Below, piece after piece: positions 1 through 8,400 of a stretch of DNA of 64,000 bases (the stretch's first letter is position 1; each line of letters starts with the position of its first letter). This stretch comes from an uncultured Marinicella sp. GTDB lineage: Bacteria; Pseudomonadota; Gammaproteobacteria; Xanthomonadales; Marinicellaceae. A program made the translations under genes and the position numbers. Below the pieces are notes generated by a model. The model was not told the origin of the DNA, ran no database searches, and saw nothing but the letters and a program-made list of their open reading frames with translations. The DNA lies in assembly GCA_947502595.1 (NCBI GenBank), contig CANNAM010000005.1, positions 124,001 to 188,000 of the forward strand, read 5' to 3'.

Positions 1-246
1 GATGCGCGACAGTAAATCTTCTTCGGCATAATCATTCATCAAAAACCCAACCGTACCGCGGCGCAGACCAAACACTGGTATCGTGTGGTGCATGTACTGA
101 TGCAAACATTGCAACATAAAACCATCGCCACCCAACACCACCATCACATCGGCGGCCAAGGGTTCATGCTGACCATACATCTGAACCAATGATTTTAAGG
201 ACTGTTGCGACTTAGGTGTTTCGCTGGCTAAAAAGGCTAATTTCAT
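1..246 (-). CDS. nadK: NAD kinase (partial, N-terminal part)
   Basis: This is the first 82 codons of an ATP-dependent NAD kinase, which makes NADP from NAD in the cytoplasm; the rest lies beyond the left edge. The protein begins MKLAFLASETPKS. It then carries VVMVLGGDGFMLQ, the GGDG motif diagnostic of the family, followed by HTIPVFGLRRGTVGFLMND, the usual substrate-binding neighbourhood. It is the last gene of a minus-strand run after gspK, only 4 bp from the gspK stop, so it is probably co-transcribed with the pseudopilin genes. Confidence is high from the GGDG context. Confidence 0.93.
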   Translation of the reverse strand, partial: MKLAFLASETPKSQQSLKSLVQMYGQHEPLAADVMVVLGGDGFMLQCLHQYMHHTIPVFGLRRGTVGFLMNDYAEEDLLSRI

Positions 247-250
247 CGAC

Positions 251-1237
251 TTAGTTTACCAAAGCTTGGGGCAAATATGGACTTAAAGAACGGTTCAAAA
301 CCCGTGCACGCCCAGTTGCATCTCGATACAGCAGCGCATACATCACGAAATTACTGCCCTCCATTTGTACCAGTGAACTGGCTTGCAAGTACCTGGTTTG
401 GGTACTGATCAAGAAGCGCAATTCCTTTTGAACTTCAGGAGGCAAAGCATATTGTATGCTTGGGTCTTGAAAAAAACCATCCACCTGTAAATAATCTGCG
501 CTGCCGTTTTGATACAAGCGCATCGCCATGTCCTTAGTTATTTTTGGATCCAAGGCATTCAGCATCACCGGCGACATGGTGTTGACATTCATATAAGTGG
601 CTTGATTAAGCACTGGCAATACTGTCACATAAGGTACCAGTCGTTGGTAATTTTCAGCACTCAGCCCATCCAACAAAGCCAATTCACTGATGTGTTTAAA
701 AGGTTTGCCACTGGTTTGGTAGCTGGGAGATTTAGCCAAGTAAGCAAAGTCCTCTGCACCATTAGGCAAAGGAACTTGGTCGGCATCAATCCAGTCCACA
801 GCCTTATCAGCCAGATTCACATCCAATTCCAGGGCCAGTAATAAGCGTTTAAAATAAGCTATATGACGAGGCGATTCAAGCCCATTGATGACCAAATTAT
901 TGACATTAAATCGGCCGTTCAAACCCACCAAGGTTCCTGACAACAATGCATCTTCGACCACCATGCCGCGAATACCTTGGTGCCAGCCATCCAATGCGCT
1001 GTCATGCGAGTATTCATCCTGTGCATAATCTTCGCGCAGCAAATCACTGGCCCATAACAACAGTCCTTGACTGTAATGTTTGGCTTGGTAGTTATTTTTT
1101 ACATTGTTGATGCGGGCAATAGACAGTTGGTTGTCATACCAAATGGCGACTGCTAAGCTGCTGGCAATGGCTAACAGCACCAACGCCATCAACATTGCCA
1201 TCCCTTGTTGTTTGTGCTGATGCACCATCAGGTCCAC
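251..1237 (-). CDS. gspK: Type II secretion minor pseudopilin GspK
   Basis: The 328-residue protein is the large minor pseudopilin that caps the type II secretion pseudopilus in the inner membrane and periplasm. A short basic leader (HQHKQQG) ends in Gly and is followed by a hydrophobic stretch (MAMLMALVLLAIASSLAVAIW) typical of prepilin peptidase substrates. Glu+5 is absent, as is normal for GspK but not for other pseudopilins. The rest carries GspK-like features (NVNNL, AVDWIDADQ, YMNVNT). The start overlaps the end of gspJ by 10 bp. It is the fifth gene of gspG-H-I-J-K; gspC-F and gspL-N are not in the window. Confidence 0.92.
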   Translation of the reverse strand: MDLMVHQHKQQGMAMLMALVLLAIASSLAVAIWYDNQLSIARINNVKNNYQAKHYSQGLLLWASDLLREDYAQDEYSHDSALDGWHQGIRGMVVEDALLSGTLVGLNGRFNVNNLVINGLESPRHIAYFKRLLLALELDVNLADKAVDWIDADQVPLPNGAEDFAYLAKSPSYQTSGKPFKHISELALLDGLSAENYQRLVPYVTVLPVLNQATYMNVNTMSPVMLNALDPKITKDMAMRLYQNGSADYLQVDGFFQDPSIQYALPPEVQKELRFLISTQTRYLQASSLVQMEGSNFVMYALLYRDATGRARVLNRSLSPYLPQALVN

Positions 1238-1866
1238 CCCAAATGCTGCCAGGGCACGATGTTCAATACTGTATTTTGATTTTCTTCTGTTTGGATTTCA
1301 CAGCGGATGATGTCTGGCAAATACGCGTTTTCAGTTACATTATTGGGCCACACAGCCTGCATCACCCCGGCCTTATTCTGGAATTGGCAGTTCAGAAAAT
1401 CCAAATCATGCATCATTTGCGTTTGCCATTGGTTGCTACTTAATGGAGCGGCCGCAGGCTGAGTGGCACGAAACCATTGGTTGTTGCGCACATACCACTT
1501 AACCCGAATCAACCCTTGGCGAGCTGGTTTAGCAACATTACTGCGTGGTACTTGGCGACTCAAAGGTGCAGTGGCATTGGCAAACCTGAGCAAAGTGATA
1601 GATTGGCTGTTGGCCATAAACTCAGCAACTGCATCCTGGTTGAACGTTTGGTTGCTGCTGACCGCCAGCTGTAAATCATTGAGCAAAGTATAAAAGGTCA
1701 GATTGGTTTGGTTCAGCGCTTCAACTTTTTCATGCAAAGCCCGCTTGGCTTCAGCCAAGTTATTGATGCTGACAAAAGCCAATGCGGAAATCACCGCTAA
1801 TATGCCAGTTGCTACCAACACCTCAAGTAAGGTCATGCCCTGTTGTTTAGCTGCTGTTGGTCTCAT
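1228..1866 (-). CDS. gspJ: Type II secretion minor pseudopilin GspJ
   Basis: This 212-residue minor pseudopilin assembles with GspI and GspK at the pseudopilus tip. The leader MRPTAAKQQG is followed by MTLLEVLVATGILAVISAL, giving a cleavage site after Gly10 and the conserved Glu+5. The remaining sequence fits the GspJ head domain (LLNDLQLAVSSNQ near residue 60, VKWYVRNNQWFRA in the middle). It lies 4 bp after gspI and overlaps gspK by 10 bp, so translational coupling is likely. Identity relies on leader type, length and position between gspI and gspK. Confidence 0.88.
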   Translation of the reverse strand: MRPTAAKQQGMTLLEVLVATGILAVISALAFVSINNLAEAKRALHEKVEALNQTNLTFYTLLNDLQLAVSSNQTFNQDAVAEFMANSQSITLLRFANATAPLSRQVPRSNVAKPARQGLIRVKWYVRNNQWFRATQPAAAPLSSNQWQTQMMHDLDFLNCQFQNKAGVMQAVWPNNVTENAYLPDIIRCEIQTEENQNTVLNIVPWQHLGWT

Positions 1867-1870
1867 GGCC

Positions 1871-2236
1871 TCACCGTTTTTTAAAACCAGTCAGTTGTGC
1901 TTCGGCATAATCAAACTGACGATCCAGGCTGACGATGACATCGATGCGATTGATGTGGATGTTATCGGTACTGGCCATCTCAGCTTGCCAATAATAATCC
2001 TGTCCTGCCATCAGCTCTTGCCCTTGGTGTTGACCCAAGCGCAAATCAGTCTGTGAGTACAGCATCATCATCACTTGGTCAGCCACATGGTAAGCATTGG
2101 TTTTTTGCCGCAACTCAGTGGTGACTTTGGCTCCGGTTTGTGCCGATTGCACCATAGCCATTAAGCCGACGCTGACAATCACCAGTGCCAGCATGACTTC
2201 TAACAAGGTAAAACCAGATGACTTATCAGGGCTGAT
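1871..2236 (-). CDS. gspI: Type II secretion minor pseudopilin GspI (apparent AUC start)
   Basis: This minor pseudopilin nucleates the pseudopilus tip with GspJ and GspK. The mature N-terminus FTLLEVMLALVIVSVG is unmistakable, but the first in-frame ATG (2206) lies inside it and would remove the cleavage site. The frame is open upstream to a stop and contains no ATG, GTG or TTG before the cleavage site. The codon ATC at 2234-2236 sits 5 bases after a perfect GGAGG. Starting there gives the leader (M)SPDKSSG, a textbook prepilin leader, and 121 residues. I therefore place the start at 2236 as a non-canonical AUC codon, overlapping gspH by 11 bp. A sequencing error is the alternative. Confidence 0.82.
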   Translation of the reverse strand: MSPDKSSGFTLLEVMLALVIVSVGLMAMVQSAQTGAKVTTELRQKTNAYHVADQVMMMLYSQTDLRLGQHQGQELMAGQDYYWQAEMASTDNIHINRIDVIVSLDRQFDYAEAQLTGFKKR

Positions 2237-2759
2237 GCCAACCTCCAGTGAGGCGCCAGGGCGACTCGGTATTTAAAGCATAATAGTGGGCTGGCGTGGC
2301 TGCTTGCTGTGCTGAAAAACGTAATTCAAAGGCGTTGAATGAGCCGTCGGATTGACACACAATGTGCGGCAATGCTTCGCCTTCTTCAGGCAATATTTGA
2401 GACAAACCATCGATCAATAAATCGACTTGGATGGTGGTTGGAATGGCTGCATCAACTTGTGCCTCTACTGGCTGCCATGTCTGTTGTTGGTAGCGCAAAA
2501 CTTGATAACCAGACATTGTCCATTCAAAACCAAACGCTTGATTTTCAAACACCGCTTTGTCACAAATGAACTGTAAATCATTTTCAAACTTTTGAGCTTG
2601 ATTCATGATCACTCGCTCAATAGACTGTGAGTTGATGGTATTTACCCCAACGGCCGTCATGATGCTGACTATCAGCACCACCAATAAAATTTCTAATAAA
2701 GTAAACCCTGCTGCCACATGACTCAGGGTCATTGTGCGCAACGGGTTGCTGTTCATCAC
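2226..2759 (-). CDS. gspH: Type II secretion minor pseudopilin GspH
   Basis: The 177-residue GspH/FimT-type pseudopilin links the pseudopilus shaft to the tip complex. The cleavage site is VAAG/FTLLEILLVVLIVSIM with Glu+5, after an 18-residue leader. The body has the FimT-like pattern of a short helix followed by a strand-rich head (QFICDKAVFENQAFGFEW, VCQSDGSFNAFELRF). The first codon is GTG at 2759 with an ATG directly after it at 2756; either could be used. Both overlap the TGA of gspG, consistent with coupled translation. Confidence 0.88.
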   Translation of the reverse strand: MMNSNPLRTMTLSHVAAGFTLLEILLVVLIVSIMTAVGVNTINSQSIERVIMNQAQKFENDLQFICDKAVFENQAFGFEWTMSGYQVLRYQQQTWQPVEAQVDAAIPTTIQVDLLIDGLSQILPEEGEALPHIVCQSDGSFNAFELRFSAQQAATPAHYYALNTESPWRLTGGWHQP

Positions 2760-3202
2760 CAGTTACCGATGTCCGCATTCATTCCTTCACCACCAGGCTG
2801 TCCATCCGCACCGAAGGAGTAAACATCAACAACAGCTCTGCTGCCTGGGTTCAAATACTGATAGGGGTTACCCCATTGATCATTGGGCAATTGTGATAAA
2901 TACCCACCCGGCTTCCAATTTTTGGCTTCTGGTGTACCAGATGGCTTACTTACCAAAGCCTGTAAACCTTGCGAAGTGCTTGGGTAGTTAAAATTATCCA
3001 ATTTATACATGCTCAATGCTGTTTCTATGTTTTTCACATCGGCTTGGGTTTTAGCCACCCGCGCTTTGTCTGGCGCGTCCATGAATTGTGGCACCACAGA
3101 GATGGCCAAGATGCTCAGGATGACCACTACAATCAAGATTTCCATCAAGGTGAAACCCGCTGCATGATGCATGGGAAGGGTAGTATTTTTATGGTATTTC
3201 AT
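2756..3202 (-). CDS. gspG: Type II secretion major pseudopilin GspG
   Basis: This is the major subunit of the type II secretion pseudopilus. The site HHAAG/FTLMEILIVVVILSIL with Glu+5 is followed by the GspG signature: VVPQFMDAPDKARVAKTQAD, LDNFNYPSTSQGLQALV, and a C-terminal Ca-site region (DQWGNPYQYLNPG, SFGADGQPGGEG, DIGNW). The frame stays open upstream to 3310, but those codons run into the rsmE start region. The ATG at 3202 gives MKYHKNTTLPMHHAAG, a reasonable leader. It is first of the gspGHIJK genes, so their promoter should lie in the roughly 80 bp shared with divergent rsmE. Confidence 0.93.
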   Translation of the reverse strand: MKYHKNTTLPMHHAAGFTLMEILIVVVILSILAISVVPQFMDAPDKARVAKTQADVKNIETALSMYKLDNFNYPSTSQGLQALVSKPSGTPEAKNWKPGGYLSQLPNDQWGNPYQYLNPGSRAVVDVYSFGADGQPGGEGMNADIGNW

Positions 3203-3282
3203 ATTTCGCTGTACGTTTTTTAGGTTAAGATTATAAGCCATTTTATTTACTGCTGTTGTATTAAGCTGATTTATTGACTGCG

Positions 3283-4029
3283 ATGAGAATATCAAGAATA
3301 TATTTGCCACTCGAAATTAACCAAGTCACCAAACACATCACCATCGAAGGTGATAAGGCCCATTACATCAAGAATGTGCTGCGCATCAAAGCCAACCATT
3401 TGATCCATTTTTTTATACCTGCTGGCATTGAGTACCAAGCCAAAATCAGCGCAATTCATCGGCATGAAATCACCCTCAGTGACATCCAAGCCATAAATAC
3501 ACAGGTACCAAAGTCTCAACTGACCACCACCTTGATTCAAGGCATCAGCAGCAGTGACCGCATGGATTACAGCATCCAAAAAGCCGCAGAATTGGGCTGT
3601 CAATCCATCACCCCTGTGCTCACTGACTTCTGTTCGCAAAAAATTCCAACTGATAAATATACTAAAAAATTGCAGCATTGGCAATCGGTGGCAATCAGTG
3701 CTTGTGAACAGTCAGGGCGCACTGACTTATTACATATAAATCCAATCCAAGCTTTGCATGCAGTGATTGAAGCAACTGACCAAGCCATTTACCTGGAACC
3801 AGGTGCCACCACCTACATCAGCCAACTGCCGCATGCGTTTCAGCAACAACAAATAATATTTATCGGACCAGAAGGTGGTTTTTCGCCAACCGAGGTTGCT
3901 GCTTTTGAGCAACAAAAATTTTTGGGTGTGCAGCTCGGATACAGGGTATTACGCACTGAAACAGTTGCGCCGGTTATCATGACTGCGCTACATACCCTGT
4001 ACGGTGATTTTAAGCCGCCGACTGAGTGA
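3283..4029 (+). CDS. rsmE: 16S rRNA m3U1498 methyltransferase RsmE
   Basis: This cytoplasmic SPOUT-family enzyme methylates N3 of U1498 of 16S rRNA in the assembled small subunit, using SAM. Its N-terminal PUA-like domain (ISRIYLPLEI, HYIKNVLRIKANHLIHFF) is followed by the knotted methyltransferase domain with TTTLIQGISSSDRMDYSIQKAAELG, IFIGPEGGFSPTEV and LGYRVLRTETVAPV, all hallmark RsmE motifs. The ATG at 3283 is preferred to a TTG at 3274. It is convergent with chpC and their 3' ends overlap by 20 bp. It is divergent from gspG. Confidence 0.95.
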   Translation: MRISRIYLPLEINQVTKHITIEGDKAHYIKNVLRIKANHLIHFFIPAGIEYQAKISAIHRHEITLSDIQAINTQVPKSQLTTTLIQGISSSDRMDYSIQKAAELGCQSITPVLTDFCSQKIPTDKYTKKLQHWQSVAISACEQSGRTDLLHINPIQALHAVIEATDQAIYLEPGATTYISQLPHAFQQQQIIFIGPEGGFSPTEVAAFEQQKFLGVQLGYRVLRTETVAPVIMTALHTLYGDFKPPTE

Positions 4030-4477
4030 TTGAAATTAAATTGGTTTCTAAATAGTTCATATTTGGAATGTCAGCCATTTCATCCTGAATTGAAACCAAT
4101 GAAGCAATGGCATTGTGATTGATGGCTTTTTCCTCATGTAGTTGCATATCGCCACGGGAAACCAGTTGTAATTTAGGAATACCACGCGAAAGTACTGCAA
4201 AATATGGCATGTCCTCAGGGTGGTTAATGCTTTTCAATACAGCCAAGTTATATGAACTTTTAATAGTTGAGTCAGCTTCCGAGCCTGTCAATACAGCAAA
4301 ATCTATCAAGGGAATATCCCAACCACGCCAAGACACCGTACCCAGCACCCAATCAACATCTTGCTCAATGTTATCAATACTCCGCATGCCCAGAACCTCT
4401 GCCACCATGGCATTTGGTAACAACAGTTTCCGGTCTGTTTCTATGGGTATCAATACTGCACGAATTTCATTTGACAT
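4010..4477 (-). CDS. chpC: CheW-like protein ChpC of the chemosensory pilus system
   Basis: The 155-residue protein is a single CheW-type SH3-like domain (VLIPIETDRKLLLPNAMVAEVLG, WVLGTVSWRGWDIPLIDF), the fold that couples receptors to CheA kinases. Its position directly after the CheB-like gene and ChpA matches chpC of the Pseudomonas Chp cluster, where it is an accessory adaptor. It lies 5 bp after chpB. Fold assignment is firm; the specific role as ChpC rests on position. Confidence 0.85.
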   Translation of the reverse strand: MSNEIRAVLIPIETDRKLLLPNAMVAEVLGMRSIDNIEQDVDWVLGTVSWRGWDIPLIDFAVLTGSEADSTIKSSYNLAVLKSINHPEDMPYFAVLSRGIPKLQLVSRGDMQLHEEKAINHNAIASLVSIQDEMADIPNMNYLETNLISITQSAA

Positions 4478-4482
4478 GATAT

Positions 4483-5436
4483 TTACCTTTTGGTTAATGT
4501 TGCTTTGATATATTCTGCCATGGCTGTCGGCTCACCGTCAAACACGGACATTTTCAATTTCCTTACCTCCTCTGCGATGGCAGACACCACACAGCTTGAG
4601 GCGGATTGAGTGATGACTTTACCACCATTTTCAAACACATTGGTGGCGCCAATCACACCATCTTTGGCCATACCACTGAATATGGCTATATTGACCTTGT
4701 GTAAATTTTCTAGCATGTCAAAACACACATCATCTATACAAGGTGTATACATTCTTTTGGGGTTGATGTCCTTCACACCAATCACCCCATCGGCATTAAT
4801 CAGGATGTCTTCATCCACTGGAACCAAGATCGCTTGACCAGCTTGTAATTGATTACCTGACTGCGCCAATTTGACTGGAATTTGACCGTTCTTATCCAAT
4901 TGTTTCTGCATCATGGCCACAAACTCGCTGTCCATGTGTTGAACAATAATAAACAACACCGGCTCATCACCATTAAATTCACTTAAAAACTTAAGTAATG
5001 ATTCTGGCCCACCAATCGAGGCGGCCAAAATCCAAACAGATTCAATGCCATTTTGGCATAAGTCTACCCCAGCAACAGCCTCATTGCTGGATGAGACTGC
5101 TTTAGGCAATATTTCATTGGCTTGATCAATTTTATGCAGCACGTGCCTTAACCAACGGTTCTTATTCCACCCAACCAATTCATTACATATTCTGGCATCA
5201 TTAAATATCAGTTTGGCATCTTGCTTATTTAAATGCTGTATCAAGTCATCAATGTTGCTCTCATTATCAAACAAATTCAAAATAAAGGTTTGGATGTCAC
5301 CATCCAATTCCGTGAATTCGTCCTCACTGTATTGCTTTACTTCATAACCCGTCATTTGCAATTGTTTGATTAAGAATTGCGCTGAAGGTTGGGGTTCTCC
5401 AATATGGATCAACCCCACTATAGGTTGATCAGGCAT
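4483..5436 (-). CDS. chpB: CheB-like chemoreceptor methylesterase ChpB
   Basis: The 317-residue protein carries a C-terminal CheB methylesterase domain that would demethylate or deamidate glutamyl residues on PilJ. The catalytic triad is visible: Ser near residue 138 in AASIGGPE, His near 166 in VQHMDSEF, and Asp near 258 in SGMAKDGV. The N-terminal 120 residues look like a degenerate receiver, with no clear phospho-acceptor motif, as in other ChpB proteins. It overlaps the end of chpA by 8 bp. With PilK it forms the adaptation pair of this pathway. Confidence 0.9.
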   Translation of the reverse strand: MPDQPIVGLIHIGEPQPSAQFLIKQLQMTGYEVKQYSEDEFTELDGDIQTFILNLFDNESNIDDLIQHLNKQDAKLIFNDARICNELVGWNKNRWLRHVLHKIDQANEILPKAVSSSNEAVAGVDLCQNGIESVWILAASIGGPESLLKFLSEFNGDEPVLFIIVQHMDSEFVAMMQKQLDKNGQIPVKLAQSGNQLQAGQAILVPVDEDILINADGVIGVKDINPKRMYTPCIDDVCFDMLENLHKVNIAIFSGMAKDGVIGATNVFENGGKVITQSASSCVVSAIAEEVRKLKMSVFDGEPTAMAEYIKATLTKR

Positions 5437-8400
5437 CTTCTAATTGCAATAAATCTCTGATGTTATCCAATAATTCAAGCTCTTGATAAGGTTTACCTAA
5501 ATACCGCTCAACACCAATTTCTTTGGCACGGTCTTTGTGTTTCTGCCCGGTACGAGATGTGATCATGATAATTGGGATGTCTTTGAATTTATCAGACGCT
5601 TTCATGTTGGTTGCCAGCTCAAAGCCATCCATTCGTGGCATTTCAATATCCAACAACATCAGGTCAGGTTTTTGTTCCTGTAATTTATTCAATGCATCCA
5701 AACCGTCTTTGGCGGTCATCACCTCAAAATCATTCCTCGCCAACATCCGCTCTCCAGCTCGGCGCATGGTAATAGAGTCATCAACCACCATTATTGTGGT
5801 CATGCGGTCCTCTTCAACCTCAGCAACAACTTGCACACCTTCGGCTTCCATTTTCTCAAGTTTTTGCAAGTACGAACGGTGCATCGGGATGATATCCAAA
5901 ATCAATACCACTGCACCATCACCGAGAATTGTTGCACCAAAGATACCTGGCACAGAAGCCACTTGTGTACCCACAGACTTAACAACGATTTCTCGTCCAC
6001 CAAATGTTTGATCAACACGCAGAGCAACACCTTGGTCACCCGATTTAATCATCACCAACGGCACTTGATTGCCTTCGATCAAAGCTTCCGAATCAACACT
6101 AAGCAACTTATTCAGTTCTTGAACATGGTATTGTTCACCTGCATAGTCATAGGCCAAATCATTTTCTAATATACGGCGTCGGAACTCATCAATATTCATT
6201 CGAATCAAACCCTGTACACCAGAAGCAGGGATGGCATAGCGATGGTCTGCAACTTGTACAATAATCGCTTGGGTCAAGGCCAATGTATAAGGCAGGCGAA
6301 TCACGAATGTGGTGCCTTCACCTTTGGTAGAAATAATTTCAATGCTGCCACCTAAGCGTTTAATCTCGTTATTCACCACATCCATACCGACACCACGGCC
6401 AGCCAGTTTACTGACTTCATTGGCTGCCGATAAACCCGAATGAGTGATCAACTGGGTGATGTCGTGCTCCGACATTTTAAGGTTCTTATCAACTATGCCC
6501 CGCTCAATGGCTTTTTTGTGCAGTACTTCAGTGTTGATCCCGCCACCATCGTCCTTGACTGTTATGACTACCTCTGTTGCTTCACGGCTCAAACCAATAG
6601 AAATTTGTCCTTGCTCAGGCTTGTTGGCTTTTTTCCGATCTGCTTCAATGCCGTGCACCATGGCGTTTCTTATCATGTGTTCCAATGGTGCTTGTATGCC
6701 TTCAAGTACGGTTTTATCCATTTCACCTTCAGCGCCATTAACAGTTAATTTAGCGGTCTTATTAAGTTCTTGTCCTGAAGTTCGCAACACCCTTCTTAAC
6801 CTTGGAACCAGAGAGTTGAATGTCACCAAACGTGTTTCCATCAAACCTTCTTGCAATTCTGTATTTACCCTAGATTGCTGGATTAACAAAGTCTCAGAAG
6901 AACGTGCAGATTCTTGCAAATAAGTTTGAATATTGGTCAAATCCGAAACCGACTCTGACAATGAACGAGACAGTTGTTGGATGGTTGAAAATTGATCCAG
7001 TTCCAATGGATCAAAATCCTCTTCCAACTCATCACCCTCTGCTTGGTAGTTTGAAATAATTTGCGCTTCTGTTTCATGTTCTAACTCACGCAGTTGCCGT
7101 CTTACCCTTTCAACAGTATTTTCAAGCTCATCAATATTAAGTTTTAATTCAGCCGATTGTTGTTCCATACGTGACCGGTAAATACTCACCTCACCAGCAA
7201 AGTTCACCAACTTATCCAGCAATTCAGAGTTAACTTTAATTTGACCTCCAGACAATACATTGGCTTTTTTCTTAGGTGCCAAGGCTTCTTGAACGTTGCC
7301 AGAATCGTCTTTGTCTTCATCGACATCAGCCAAAGGTGAATCTACTTGAGCCAAAGGATCAAAAAACTCTTCATCAAGTTTTGATTTCTCTTTCAGCTCT
7401 GCACCTTCAGATGACAGCATAACTTCTAACTGCTCAGTCTCTTTATCAATACTGGTGGTCAGTCCATAATCATCTGAAGTAACCATGCCATGCAATTTAT
7501 GCATTATTTGTGACATCATTTCATGTTGATCTGGTTCTACGGCATTATGACTTTCAGCAATTGACTCAAACAATGACTCTAATTGGTGTGATAAATCACC
7601 AATTTGATGTAAACCAGCCATCCGCGCACCCCCTTTAAGGGTGTGTAAGTCACGTTGTAGCGCTTGAATAATTGATGGACTGTCTGGCTTTTCTTCTAAT
7701 TCAGCTAACAAATGGTCAGCTCGATCAAAAATTTCAGAGGCCTCTTCACTGAATATTTCAAGCAACTCTTCATCCAACTCAAGCTGTGATGCCTCAACAT
7801 TTTCTTTGGCAAGTTCAGCTTCAGTGTATTGCTGATAGGGTGCAGGTGCCGATTCATTTGCTCTCTCTTCAGCTGCGAGTTTTGCTGCTGCTTTGGCTTC
7901 GGCTTCGGCTTCGGCTGCTGCTTCGGCTTCTGCTGCTGCTTTGGCTTCGGCTTCGGCTTCGGCTTCGGCTGCTGCTTCTGCTTCTGCTTTGGCTTCGGCT
8001 TCGGCTGCTGCTTCGGCTGCTGCTGCTTCGGCTGCTGCTTCGGCTGCTGCTTTGGCTTCGGCTTCGGCTTCAGCTTCGGCTGCTGCTTCGGCTTCGGCTT
8101 CGGCTGCTGCTTCAGCTGAGTCATCAGCTACATTATTTTCAGAATCTGAATCACTTGTATCACCAATATCTGCCAGATCTATATCCGATAGGTCAAAATC
8201 TTCATCAAGCAAATTACTGGCTACAGCCAAATCTTCTGCGTCTTTAATTTCTTCAATCGAGGCATTCAATTCATTGATTCGCCCAACAAAATATGCACCA
8301 ATACTTTCATCTACAGTACTGGTTCCTGTACCTAACAAATTGAGTTCAGTTTTTGCGTGCTTGACAACAGCTTCAATGTGCTCTAAATCATCGTCACTTA

